The notes: generated by a model from the sequence alone, not told the origin. DNA of 64,000 nt from Eretmocerus hayati (GCA_029851415.1 CM056742.1:113214246-113278245); one strand, 5' to 3'; shown: positions 22,172 through 33,687, counted from the first letter of the stretch. A program made the numbers and translations.

Positions 22172-23786
22172 ACCACGACCTCGAACATCAATTGTATGCT
22201 TGAGCGAGGAAGTTTAGGGATGTCAGGGGAGACAGTAGATGAAAAATCGAAATCTTCTGAATATTAACAAAACATAGATACCCTTCGTAAGTGTGTCAAC
22301 AGAATAAGAACTAATTCAGGTACGCGGATTTTTAGTAATCGATTTGCACATTTTTCAACTTATAATTAATTTCTTCGGTCTCTAATCATCTCATACTACA
22401 GATGCCTCAAAGCTACTAAAGAAAAGTTCTCGAGTGTTTCACAATTAACTCGAAGGATTCACATGCTCCCGGTGTAGAAGCGATTGACAAATCATATTTA
22501 GCCAGTGGTAGGCTTTACAAAGAAAATGTATCGTACAGACTAAGAATTTTTTCTATTGAGTGTAACAACCTCGAAATAGTCCAGCTATCTTGCTATGGGT
22601 ATCGAAGATTTCAGTGACGTACGTTCGCGAATTGACTTTTTTCACTTGACACAAGCTACAACATAATCAAGTATTCTCAATAGTATTCGAAAACAAAGTA
22701 AGTGGTCGTTTGTTCTCGGACCCTCAAAGGTAGGAAAACAAAATTGCAACCTGGGTTTCAGTAAGAAATCTTTTTCACCTGTCTTCTCATCGAAGTTTGG
22801 TGTTCTGGATTCCGAAATCTTTGTATGATCAAAGATATCCCGAAACCAGTGAGTAACGGCAACGGACAGTTTCGATGGTTTTCTATCGCTCAAAATCATA
22901 CTTTGGTGATAAATTCTGAATCTATCAGTGCCTTATGTAACAAAGATTTCAATAGATGAGTAAGTCACGGTGAGTTGATATTTTGTTTTAGAACAAAGTT
23001 TATAGCTCAATTCAGTCATCGAGAAACGTAAAAATTTACAATTGTGAATGAAATCGTATGATCACTTCATTATTCCATCGAGAACTTTGACAGATCTTGT
23101 AAATTTTTGATACGAAGATCTCATTTAGAGTACCTCTATTTTTCTGAAGATGCCTGTACAGCAATTCAGGACGGAGTAAATCAGTATATCTACTTTCATA
23201 TACATAGATTCGAGTGTTCTACCTTTGAGAGTCCGAGAATCAACGATCGCTTACTTTGTTTTCGAATAGTATTGAGAATACTTAATTATGTTGTAGCTTG
23301 TGTCAAGTCAAAAGAGTCAATTCGCGAATGTACGTCACTAAAATCTTTGATACTCATAGCAAGTAGCTGGACTATTTCGAGGTTGTTACACTCAATAGAA
23401 AAAATTCTTAGTCTGTACGATAAATTTTCTTTATAAAGCCTACCACTGGCTAAATATGATTTGTCAATCGCCTCTACACCGGGAGCATGTGAATCTTTCG
23501 AGTTAAGTGTGAAACACCCGAGAACGTTTCTTTAGTAGCTTCGAGGATTCTGTAGTATGAGACGATCAGAGCTATGAAACCGAAGAAACTAATTATAAGT
23601 TGAAAAATGTGCAAATCGATTATTGAGAATCCGCGTGCCTGAAATAGTTCTTATTCTGTTGACAAACGTACGAAGAATATATGTATGTTTTGTTTATATC
23701 CAATAGCTTTCAATTTTTCATCCACTGTCTCCCCTGACATCCCTAAACTTCTTCGCTCAAGCATACAATTCATGTCGGAGGTCGTG
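22172..23786. repeat. long palindrome (arms 22172-22736 and 23214-23786)
   Basis: Arms of about 570 bp. Anchors are GGGATGTCAGGGGAGACAGT mirrored by the inverse near 23735, and ACTTTGTTTTCGAATAGTAT near 23255 mirrored at 22680. The spacer of about 480 bp is not recognisable. No coding content. Confidence 0.75.
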
Positions 23787-24084
23787 TTGCATACGTTGGA
23801 TCAGGTTGAGGGAAAACTTGTGTATCCATAAATCAAACGATTTTCTACTCGATGTCCCATACTATTTTATTGATTAGGCACTGAATATCGAAGAAGTTGA
23901 CAGAGTCAGTATGTTGCCCCAGACTTGTGTAATCTAAGGAAGGGCACAGTCTCTTAGATTTTTTTTTATTACATATTTCAAATTTTTTACACCCTTATAA
24001 CGATTATTGTGGTTTTGTGTCTTGTATATTCCATCAAAGCTACAAAGTATCAATATTCTCGGTCGTCCACATTCAATTACAGTT

Positions 24085-24230
24085 ATTGAGTTCCATTCAT
24101 GTTGGCTGAATTTCAACCTCGTGCTTGAATTTCGATTCAACCACGGTGGTTGAATTTCAACCACGTTTTTTTCTATTCAACCACTTGTGGCTGTAAAATT
24201 TGCTTCAAATTCAGGCACGTTTTTACAGTG
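24085..24230. mobile_element. right end of a CACTG-type element
   Basis: Clustered TTGAATTTCAACCACG-type motifs are followed by GCACGTTTTTACAGTG at 24215-24230, matching the CACTGTAAAAA terminus seen elsewhere. The left end was not located. Confidence 0.35.
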
Positions 24231-24677
24231 TAGTTTTTCGGGAATATTCAATGCACTGTTTCTAGGTGCAACAGTATAGCTGCATATATCGCGGATGGAT
24301 CACGGCGGGTCGGAAGGTCAAAAAAGTGAAAGTTGCGTGAACATGGGAAATTCATGTAGGACATGTTTTGGGGTATTCTCAACCTCATTTCCCAACAAGA
24401 ATCAAGAAACTCCACTCGGGGATTCAGAATAAGGTCAAATCCCCAACTTTATCCACCTCATTAACTATAATAATATCGATCTTTCACTCTGTGTCACAAC
24501 TTTGGATCGACTCTGAAAGAATTTCATGTGTATGTAGTAAAAGGACTCTATCTTATTATCGGGAAGACGTATCGGAACATTCTTTTAAGGACGAGGAAAA
24601 ATTTCTACTCGTCAAAGAATCTTCCACAAAGGCCCGGAGAGAATAACTGAATACTTTTTTCATGAACTGTCTTCCAT

Positions 24678-24960
24678 TAACAAAATGATGTTCTGTCTGC
24701 CTGGCGAAAAGTCTTTCCAACGGCAGAAGAGCTGACGTGTGAACTTTCGGAGTTGCCTGGGCTGACAGTGGGTGGCGTCCTCCTTTTCTTTGAAAATCTG
24801 TTCAAATTCTTCTCGCTATATACTTTTCCGACTTTTTCATTTGCGCCCTCTATCGTTTTGTTGTACACCTGATTGGAAGTCTGATTTGGAATCTGATTTT
24901 GAACTAACCTTGATGCTGTCACGTTTGGCGTTAGAGATAAGCGGTAGTAACGAAACTGGT
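24678..24960 (-). other. coding-like open frame, ~95 codons, unrecognised
   Basis: The minus-strand frame from about 24960 to 24677 contains NRFSKKRRTPPTVSPGNSES and VSSSAVGKTFRQ. The basic, Ser/Pro-rich composition resembles N-terminal regions of LINE ORF1/Gag-like proteins, but no zinc knuckle or RRM is seen. It could be a remnant of such an element or chance. Confidence 0.2.
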
Positions 24961-25003
24961 CGGCAAATTACTACTCCTGAATTTGAATTTGACTGTTGCT
25001 GAA

Positions 25004-26238
25004 CTCTCTTAACTTCCCCGAGTGAGATTTTTCACTCGGATTCCGAATGAAAGTCCATTTCACTCGGTAAAGAGTCAGATATCAAAAAAATCAAAAATTT
25101 CACTCGGAAGTTCGAGTGAAATTTCACTCGGATGCAAGAGTGAGACGCTCAAATCAAATTTTAGGTTATGTTTTGCCGCACGTTGTTACTGATGGATCAA
25201 TGCGTAGCTTACAAAGAGGAAGATAGTAGATTCCCTGCAATATTCGTTGAAAAACTGAGCTAAGGAATGTCAATATCCTCTTCCATACGTTATATAAATG
25301 CATGTACAGACCTATATTATATCATATTACGTATAAATTAATCACTCTCTTAACTTTTCCGAGTGAAATCTCACTCGGAAAGAGTGAGTTCTGACTCGGA
25401 GTTCGGAGTGAAATCGTGGCAACTCGATACCGAGTGAGTTTCACTCAGAAAAAAGAGTGAGATTTTTCACTCGGGGAATCCGAGTGAATCCAAATGTTAT
25501 TTAGCTGAAACTGAATATTTTCGTTTAATCAATGCGTCCGGGCTATAAAATTAATAAATTATTATTAATCATCCGAAGGTTGGAAAAAAAGAAAAAAATC
25601 AATTGCGCCTGTGGCGGCATGGTCACTTCAATATTTTTGTAATTTGGGAAGTGCGGGGAATCGAACTCGGTTGTCATGATTGTAAGTCGGACTGCTTCTC
25701 CACTTGGCTACTGCTGCTCTTGAAAGCTGAGGTCCATAGCAATCTGTTATGTGAATGATGCACCGTGTAACTTTATACGTGTCGTAAGTGGAAATGAAAA
25801 TATAAAAACTAGCAATGGCTTCGGGTGAAGAAATAACACAAGTGAAACCTACATTTCCCCGGTAACAGGGCATTGCTTCTATATTAATAGGGTTGATCAA
25901 TTGACACGTAATATGATATAATATTGGTCTGTACATGCATTTATAAAACTTATGGAAGAGGATATTGACATTACTTAGCTCAGTTTTTCAAGGAATATTG
26001 TAGGAAATCTACTATTTTCCTCTTTGTAAGCAACGCATTGAGATCCATCAGTAACAAACGTGCGGTTGAACATAACCTAAAATTTGATTTGAGCGTCTCA
26101 CTCTTGCATCCGAGTGAAATTTCACTCGAACTTCGGAGTGAAATTTTTGATTTTTTTGATATCTGACTCTTTACCGAGTGAAATGGACTTTCACTCGGAA
26201 TCCGAGTGGAAAATCTCACTCGGAGAAGTTAAGAGAGA
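25004..26238. mobile_element. foldback A...A' with CACTCGG repeats (arms 25004-25344 and 25894-26238)
   Basis: The terminus CTCTCTTAACTTCCCCGAGT at the left is mirrored by AGAAGTTAAGAGAG on the right. Dense GAGTGAAATTTCACTCGGA-like short palindromes fill the outer 130 bp of each arm. Sub-terminal short repeats of this kind are typical of Foldback-type elements. Its 'spacer' is arm B of the next element. Confidence 0.7.
25650..25727 (-). repeat. tRNA-like sequence in foldback arm B
   Basis: On the minus strand an A-box-like GTAGCCAAGTGGAGAAGC and a B-box GAGTTCGATTCCCC are separated by about 35 bases. It is a tRNA-derived pseudogene or SINE head. The anticodon stem is not convincing. Confidence 0.45.
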
Positions 26239-26395
26239 CCCTATTAATATAGAAGCAATGCCCTGTTACCGGGGAAATAAAGGTTTCACTTTTGTTATTT
26301 TTTCACCCCAAACAATAGCTAGTTTTCATATTTTCATTTCCACTTACGACACGTATAAATTTACACGGTGCATCATTCCCATAACAGGTTGCTAT

Positions 26396-26480
26396 GGACC
26401 TCGGTTGTCAACAGCAGCAGTAGCCAGGGGAGAAGCAGTCCGAAATACAATCTAGACAACCGAGTTCGATTCCCGCACTT
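26396..26480 (+). repeat. tRNA-like sequence in foldback arm B'
   Basis: Mirror copy of the preceding unit with GTAGCCAGGGGAGAAGC and the B-box GAGTTCGATTCCCGC. It differs by several substitutions, so the arms have drifted since duplication. Confidence 0.45.
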
Positions 26481-27289
26481 CCCAAACTACAAAAATAACG
26501 AAGTCACCATGCCGCATCAGGCGGAATAGAATTTTTCTTTTTTTTTCAAACCTTCGGATGATAAATAATAATTTATTAATTTTATAGCCCGCAACGTATT
26601 GATTAAACGAAAATATTCAGTTTCGGCTAATAACTTTTTGGGTTCACTCGGATTCCCCGAGTGAAAAATCTCACTCCTTTTCCTGAATGAAACTCACTCG
26701 GTAACGAGTTGCCACGATTTTACTCCGAACTCCGAGTGAGATTTCATTCGGAAAAGTTAAGAGAGAAGGGTTTCTCGAGGAGAAAATTCGTAACCACGCA
26801 TTGTTTCGTCACCAGTACCACTGTAGTACCGAAAATTACCACCAGGGTCTACTGATAGACTTTGTTTCTCCTGTAGGCTAGGTTTTGCTCCACCAGTGAA
26901 CTTGAACTTGGATATGCTGGCTTCCGTCGATGGATTACTGTTGTTATATGTTGGTATTTGTTCGATAGATAGGGATCTCTTAATACTATTAATCGTAACG
27001 AATGGTCCATCATGGCAAAATTGATGATTACGTGATTGACCAAGATGGAACTCTCCTTTCACATTATTATCGTTGAAAACGGGAGTGTCCTGCTCTGTAA
27101 AAGTCATCCAGTGAAATGCCTCACTGGATCAACCAGTAAGACCCCCCGTCACTGGTTTCCATTGAAATGTACCGGAGAACCAGTGGATAGAGTCAATTGC
27201 GCATGACCCACAGGGTGTAGGTAGCTCTCGCTGCGCTGTGGCCTAGCCTGCACTGAGTCGAGCATCTGTTCGTGGTTCTCCCGCTCTTA

Positions 27290-27976
27290 CTGACCAGGGG
27301 GTTGATTTTAGATTTCGGTCTAGACCAGTCGCGCGGGCCTAGTGACCAGAAATTGTCGAGGTAGCGCGCGACCTGCACGTTGATTCGCGATTTTATCGTT
27401 CCTCGCTCCGCGTACCTTGGGTTAGGTTAGCTCGTATAGCTGCGTTTTGCGGTTTTTTGGTTTACTCTATACGTAATTGTTGATGACCATTCTGTTATCC
27501 GGCGTGAGGTTGAAAAGTGTTGATGAAAGTATCTCCGTCAGTGAGAGTTTCATGTCTTATTGATCAAATATGATTGACTGTCGTGATGCTGTAAAAATGA
27601 AACATTTTTTTCTTGCGAGCTCCACTGTCACATACAGCATCACAACAGTCAATCATATTGGATCAAAAAGAGATGGAACTTCTTCACTGATGGAGACATT
27701 TCATCAACACTTTTCAACCTCACGCCGGATAACAGCATGGTCATGATTGTCAAATAAACATTCATTTATGTTTATTTGACAACGATCACGTGTACAGCAG
27801 ACCACAAAACCGCAAACGCAGCTACTTGTACGAGCTAACCTAACCCAAGGTTCGCGGAGCGAGGAACGATGAAATCGCGAATCGACGCGCAGGTCGCGCG
27901 CTACCTCGACGAATTCTGGTCACTAGACCCGCGCGACTGGTCTAGACCGAAATCTGAAATCGACCCCCTGGGCGTC
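27290..27976. repeat. inner palindrome (arms ~27290-27592 and ~27633-27976)
   Basis: GGTCTAGACCAGTCGCGCGG near 27318 is mirrored by CCGCGCGACTGGTCTAGACC near 27930. CGCCGGATAACAG near 27723 mirrors CTGTTATCCGGCG near 27491. The right arm contains an extra perfect hairpin, GTCAAATAAACATTCATTTA then TGTTTATTTGAC, at 27748-27781. Confidence 0.7.
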
Positions 27977-27999
27977 GGCTCGTGGTCTCGCAGAAGCTG

Positions 28000-28440
28000 A
28001 GTATCGCTTGAGCCCTGGTGAAAAAACACTTGTATTTTTTCGAGATTGCCTCTTACTCGTGAAGGCTGAGTAGTTGGCTCCCCGTGTGCTGAGCTCTCGT
28101 GGAATATGTGCATGTGTTGGAAATTCTCGTACTAGTGGAAGCTGAGTTACTCAACTCCTCGTGGAGCATGTGCATCATCGTTCGTGGTTATTCTATTAGG
28201 TTCATGGTTCGTGACTTTGTCAAAGCTGAGTATCTGATTCTTGGTGAAATATGTGCGTGTGTTCGTGCTCCCCGTACCGGTGGAAGTTGAGTAGTTGACT
28301 CCTGGTGGAGCATGTGCACCTGTTCGTGTATCGATGCTCATGGCTCGTGGCCTTGTGGAACCCGAGGGTCTGAGCCCTGGAGGAATATGTGCATGTGTTT
28401 GTGGTATCCCGTACTAGTGAACACTGAGCATCCGAGCTCC
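28000..28440 (+). repeat. degenerate minisatellite, unit ~65-75 bp
   Basis: Recurring blocks of AAGCTGAGTA, TCCTGGTGGA, ATGTGCATGTGTTCGTG and CCCGTACTAGTGGA occur in a fixed order about six times with heavy divergence. Confidence 0.55.
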
Positions 28441-30052
28441 GGTTTAAATATTTGTGACTTATACTAACAGGTACTTCACTATTACGAGATAATCTGTAAC
28501 ATATTACCTAATGATTGAATAAATGATCTAATTTATGGGATCTTAGAAATTCAATTAGCTATATTGGCTATATATCCAGCCTCGACCGCCCTCCCACAGT
28601 CGCTCGCCAAGATTCACTGGTTTTCCAGTACACTAGTCACAGGGGAACCAGTGACCAGTAGTTTCTCACTGGTTTGAACCAGTGAAATTTCACTGGATTG
28701 CCAATGAACGGATCTGGACTGGATGAACCAGTAAAAAGTTACTGGTTTCCAGTGAAATTTCACTGGATGACTTTTACAGAGGCGGTCGAATATGGGAGTA
28801 AGTCCTGGGGAGTGCATCTGCTCTGAATTTTCTCTTCAGATTTCAAAAGATGTGACTTTTTCTCATGAATTGTATATGTTTCGGTAATGTGTCAGAGATA
28901 TTCAAAGCTGTGACACAGAGTGAAAGATCAATTAAGGGGGTGGGTGGAAAAAGGGCGTAACTCCATACGGTCATGTCGAGAGAATCAATAAAAACTTGAT
29001 TGAAACCGCCAGAGTAACTGCAAAACGGTCATTTCGAGCGAATCAATAAAAACTTGATGAAAACTGCCGTACTTGGACGAGTTGACCTGACTGACTTATT
29101 GCGAAAAAGATAGTATCCTCGTTTTAGCCCAATCCGAGCCGGAGGATGAAATTTAATTTTGAGCTTTTTCGGCAAAAAAAATGCACTTACGCCGTTTTTC
29201 CGACCAATCCCCCAATTTTACTAGTGAATGAGGTGAAAGAATCGAAGAATTGACTTCATTTTAAAATCCCCAAGCGAATTAAGAATTTCCCATGTTCACG
29301 CAACTTTCACTCTTTTGGCCTTCCGACCCGCCGCGCCGTGGGGGAGATATATATAGTCAATACAAACAACATTCGAAAACTGTGCATTGAACAGTTTTGG
29401 ATAGGAAGGGTCTACCCTCCCTAGTTTTGAAATACAAATGGTTCCCGGCCAGGAACATCAAATCTTGCTGTTGGATCTTGTAGATGCTATTCTAGTGAAT
29501 AGATTTGCACCCTAGAACAATGATTATTCATTTGGTTTTTGCTTTTATTCAACGTGAAAAATACGCTGCTGGAAGAAATGACTAGAATGCTTTCTCACAG
29601 CGTTATATGTTAATAATCATAACGAATATCACAGCCACGTGTTACGAATCTAGAGGAAAATTTGTGTGAACCAATCGATTCAGGATGCCGAAAAGTGTGT
29701 CTCATGGTCATTGAAAGTGAAATGAATGAGTTGGCAGAAGATATGGAGAGAAAATGGATATTCATGAGAGAAGTATCATACATTTTGATTGGTCCTGTTG
29801 AGGGACCATTCTGGAGAGATTTCGGCTATCTAGAGGGATGTTTTTCCAACAATATCTATCGTTTAGTTCATATATAATCTCGATAAAGTCGGTTCAAAAA
29901 TGTTTAAACGGGAGTTTTTGGTGGGAATTTTCTTTTTCCGAGAAAAAAATCCATTTGGATAATTATCATAATTGAACGCCCAGCCAAATTTTGCCCGTCC
30001 GGATCCTCTTATCGGGTTGCCTGTCTCCCAGGGGTTATATATCATGAGTGGC

Positions 30053-30880
30053 TGGATGGATGGATGGATGGATGGATGGATGGATGGATGGATGGATGGA
30101 TGGATGGATGGATGGATGGATGGATGGATGGATGGATGGATGGATGGATGGATGGATGGATGGATGGATGGATGGATGGATGGATGGATGGATGGATGGA
30201 TGGATGGATGGATGGATGGATGGATGGATGGATGGATGGATGGATGGATGGATGGATGGATGGATGGATGGATGGATGGATGGATGGATGGATGGATGGA
30301 TGGATGGATGGATGGATGGATGGATGGATGGATGGATGGATGGATGGATGGATGGATGGATGGATGGATGGATGGATGGATGGATGGATGGATGGATGGA
30401 TGGATGGATGGATGGATGGATGGATGGATGGATGGATGGATGGATGGATGGATGGATGGATGGATGGATGGATGGATGGATGGATGGATGGATGGATGGA
30501 TGGATGGATGGATGGATGGATGGATGGATGGATGGATGGATGGATGGATGGATGGATGGATGGATGGATGGATGGATGGATGGATGGATGGATGGATGGA
30601 TGGATGGATGGATGGATGGATGGATGGATGGATGGATGGATGGATGGATGGATGGATGGATGGATGGATGGATGGATGGATGGATGGATGGATGGATGGA
30701 TGGATGGATGGATGGATGGATGGATGGATGGATGGATGGATGGATGGATGGATGGATGGATGGATGGATGGATGGATGGATGGATGGATGGATGGGTGGA
30801 TGGATGGATGGATGGATGGATGGATGGGGATGGATGGATGGATGGATGGATGGGGATGGGGATGGGGATGGGGATGGGGT
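30053..30880 (+). repeat. (TGGA)n array, ~200 units
   Basis: Uninterrupted TGGA from 30053 to about 30793, some 185 perfect units. Variants and a short (GGGGAT)n tract follow to about 30880. The long Met-Asp-Gly-Trp and His-Pro-Ser-Ile 'proteins' in these frames are translations of the repeat, not genes. Confidence 0.95.
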
Positions 30881-31890
30881 AGGGATGGGGATAGGGGAAG
30901 GGACAAGGGTGGTGATGAGGACAGGGATAGGGTTAGGGACAGGAATGAGAATAGCAACCGAAAAAGGTCTAGGGGCAGGGTTGAGGACAGTGCAGAGATT
31001 GGAATAGGTGTGGGAATCGAGATACGGGTAAGGATAGGGATAGAAACTGCGATGAGGCCAGGACAGGAACAGGGATGGGAATAGTAACAGGGACAAGAAT
31101 GGAGATAGTGATAGAGACAAGGTAGTGATAGTAACAGTCATAGGGACAAAGATACAAACGTGACAGGGATATGGCAGAGACAGAGATAGCAACAAGGGAC
31201 AGGGATGAGGTCAGGGTTAGGAACAGATCCAGGGATATGGACGAGCAGGGGTAGGAGCAGGCCTAGAGACAGGGTTGAAACTGGGATAGGGTCCGAAATA
31301 GGGATAAGAAAAGGGTTAGGAGTGAGGGTAGGGATGGGAACAAGGATAGGTATATGGTTGGGGACCTCGATAGGGGTAGGTTCGGGGATGGGAACAGCAA
31401 TAAGGATAGGAACATGGATAGGGATGGGGATAGTGATGGATAGGGATGGGTGGGTGATATGGGAATGGGGAGTACCGTACTCATACAGTCTAGTTCGATA
31501 TAGCTCGGTCTAGTCCAGTGTAATTGGGAGTAAACCTCTGTGTTAATTTAAATGGGACTGCAGCGCCAATATGGCGGCGCTATGGATGTCTTCCATAAGA
31601 ATAACACGGACGAAAGATAAGAGCGCTTATCGCATGTTTAGTCCCAATAAGAAACAGGGGCTTTGACAGGGTTAGGGATAGAGATAGGCATGAGGACAAG
31701 GATAGGGACAAATGCATGGGGATGTGAATAGTAACAGGGATAGGAACAGGGATAGCAGCGGGGATAAGGATAGGGACATGGACATGTAGATAAGGGAAGT
31801 GATAGGGATAGGAGCGGGATATGGATGTGGACAGGAACAGAGATAGGAACAGGGATAGGGATGGGGATGGGGTGAGTGGTCTAGGGGTGG
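30880..31890 (+). repeat. G-rich degenerate (GGGATA/GGGACA)n minisatellite
   Basis: Purine-rich sequence built on AGGGATAGGGACAGGAATAG-like hexamers. It contains occasional TAGGGTTAGGG, which looks telomere-like but is not periodic. It is interrupted at about 31475-31660 by an unrelated stretch that includes a short element, GGGACTGCAGCGCC to TTTAGTCCC (31554-31648). Confidence 0.75.
31470..31530 (+). repeat. short ~10-bp-period degenerate repeat
   Basis: TCTAGTTCGATATAGCTCGG-like units, the same motif as the longer array at 31910-32055. Confidence 0.4.
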
Positions 31891-31909
31891 GAGATTGAAA
31901 AATGGACCG

Positions 31910-32055
31910 TATTAACGGTCTGGTTTGGTGTAATTAGATTTAATACGGTTTAGTTCAGCTTCATTCGGTCCACTCCGGTCTCGTTGAGTTTAGTTCGATC
32001 TCGCTCGGTATAATCCGGTCCCATTACGTCCTTCTCAGCTCAATTCGGTGTAACT
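31910..32055 (+). repeat. degenerate tandem repeat, period ~10-11 bp
   Basis: Units such as CGGTCTGGTTT, CGGTTTAGTT, CGGTCCACTC, CGGTCTCGTTG and CGGTATAATC follow one another for about 145 bp. They share a CGGTNTAGTT-like consensus. Confidence 0.5.
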
Positions 32056-33399
32056 AGGATGAGTTCTCCAAAAAATATTGATATATACAACCCAGCCATT
32101 CCGAAAATTCAGAACAGTTACTCTAAATTCCCAAAAATGGTTCATTCATTAGCAGATATAATCCAAGATGTAGTCATTTCTGTGAACTCCACGAGTAATT
32201 CCTTCTTGGCACCTCAAATTGACCAGCAATCATTCTTTTACCGTCAGTATTGGACTACAAAAGCATTTCAGAGTCCCCTGGCTTATCGGGAACATTTACT
32301 AGCCGAACGAGCGGTAGCGAGGGAGGCAATAACCGCTAGTAATTTATGGATTTTGAATAATTTTTCATCAAGCAATTGATTCAGAATGGCATATAAGTGA
32401 GTTTTTAGGTCATTAAAATTGAGATAAATGAGTCGGGAAGGAAGATTCAAGGGAAAAATGAATGTTTATAAGAATGTTCTACTATTTTCCGAGTTTTTCT
32501 TTTGTTGCAGCTTTTTAGGAAGATTTGGGCTATCTAGACTGAGGTTATTTGAACAATCTCTATCGTTTGGTTGAGACGAAATTTCGATGCAGTGGGCTTA
32601 AAAATGATTAAAATGGAGTTTTTGATGAGAATTTCGATTTTTTCGGAAATTTAATCTTTGAAGATTGAATATAATTTTTGTGTTAACCAATCGATGGATC
32701 TAGTGGAAAAAACATAGTTCAGGGGACCCAACTTCCGGTGAGACTGTGTGTTTGAAAAAGATATTTGTGTATTGAGAGACGAAATTTTATCAATTTCGCT
32801 CTAAAATGCCCGTGAATCAAATTTGACTGGGATCTGAGGAATGAGAACTGCAAAATCAATGGGCTCTCAGAAATTTCATTCTCAACAATTTGTAGAAAAC
32901 CAAAAGTTGATCGGGTGAACAGTAAAAGAGAAAGCGTATGCGGTACGAAACATCACACACACTCACAGACACGGACGAAAGGACGCAAATATAAGTCTCT
33001 AGCAGATCTGAAAAGGTATAAGGAGAAGAATTGGTACATACAATTGATAGATTTTGGTGAGAGGAAGAGATTGGTCCAAGCCTTTTTTAGATGAAGGGAA
33101 TTCTGTTAGAGAAAATATTAAATTTAGTGAAAATTATGATCAAATTTTTGTCGGAACAAAAGCAAAGCTCTCTCTTTAGAGAAAGCAATAGCAAAATTCG
33201 TGTTTTTTCCACTTTGAAATGCTTATAACTTGGAAATGGCTACTAGAGAAAACAACAGAAGTAACTTTTTATTTGAAATACCTCAAATTACCTAATGAAG
33301 ATCGTTTCAGATGAAAATTAGTGATTTCTACCATTTTTGAAAACAATTTCGTACCCGATTTCGGCTTGGAAACATGCATCAATAGCTAGAGCACGGTCT

Positions 33400-33480
33400 A
33401 CCGGAGAGGATCCTGTTAAGAAATTCCATGAACCTATTTTCGCACAAGATGGCGGTAATTTCGCCTAGTCTGCATAGCGT
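33400..33480 (+). repeat. fragment repeated at 34195-34290
   Basis: GAGGATCC... and GATGGCGGTAATTTC...CCTAGT recur in the same order about 800 bp downstream, a diverged direct repeat flanking the hairpin at 33690-33893. Confidence 0.4.
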
Positions 33481-33687
33481 TTTTTTTTTTTTTTGTTAGA
33501 AGATTGAAAGATACATCTGTTCTCTCAGTGCAACCGTGAAACGAATCACTGTGTCTCTTCCTTTGAGCTGTTCATCGTTGAAAGTCACGAGATACCTTGA
33601 GCTCTTTTCATTTTCCGATTTTCAATGATTTTATATGAAGTGTAAAAATTGCAGAGAAACGGCCATATAAACAATTCAGTACTCCTT

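Larger units (their letters stand above)
25345..26766. mobile_element. foldback B...B' with the same termini (arms 25345-25893 and 26238-26766)
   Basis: It begins CTCTCTTAACTTTTCCGAGT and ends AAAAGTTAAGAGAG. The arms are inverted copies of each other over about 530 bp. Arm A' of the other foldback sits between them, so the order is A-B-A'-B'. Each B arm holds a tRNA-like sequence. Confidence 0.7.
27093..28782. mobile_element. foldback with CCAGTGAAATTTCACTGG sub-repeats
   Basis: The terminus CTCTGTAAAAGTCATCCAGT at the left is mirrored by ACTGGATGACTTTTACAGAG at the right. The outer 90-170 bp hold many CACTGG/CCAGTG half-palindromes. The interior contains another palindrome and a degenerate minisatellite. 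No transposase. Confidence 0.65.
24243..29393. repeat. outer palindrome enclosing two other foldbacks (arms ~24243-24520 and ~28890-29393)
   Basis: CGGCGGGTCGGAAGGTC-type sequence at 24304 is mirrored near 29330. The arms share GTGAAAGTTGCGTGAACATG and its inverse, and the CACTCTGTGTCACA segment. The right arm carries extra sequence at about 28930-29230 that includes two copies of CGAATCAATAAAAACTTGAT-like sequence. Confidence 0.65.
29556..33195 (+). mobile_element. third, diverged copy of the giant-palindrome arm element, split by microsatellites
   Basis: GTGAAAAATACGCTGCTGG at 29563 matches 10006 and following. The segment 29940-30050 matches 9830-9950 just before the GGAT repeat. 32510-32720 matches 10810-11040 (GATTTGGGCTATCTA near the start). 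32925-33190 matches 11440-11710 (CAAAGCTCTCTCTTTAGAGA at its end). The alignment is broken by the tandem arrays at 30053-32055. No coding content. Confidence 0.6.

Noticed and set aside
21638..22267. 209-codon plus-strand ORF
   Set aside because: No domain. It begins in one palindrome arm and ends in another, and its composition is that of AT-rich noise.
25000..29400. CRISPR-like array because of regularly repeated short palindromes
   Set aside because: Eukaryotic context, no constant spacer length, and repeats confined to transposon ends.
30920..30940. Telomere repeat
   Set aside because: TAGGGTTAGGG occurs but is not periodic, and the surrounding unit is GGGATA/GGGACA.
29863..31195. Long ORFs of 272-386 codons on both strands (Met-Asp-Gly-Trp and His-Pro-Ser-Ile repeats)
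   Set aside because: They are simply the (TGGA)n microsatellite read in all frames and are open because the repeat has no stop codon.
32059..32379. 106-codon plus-strand ORF
   Set aside because: No recognisable motif and no codon bias. It lies in the repeat-disrupted copy between simple repeats.
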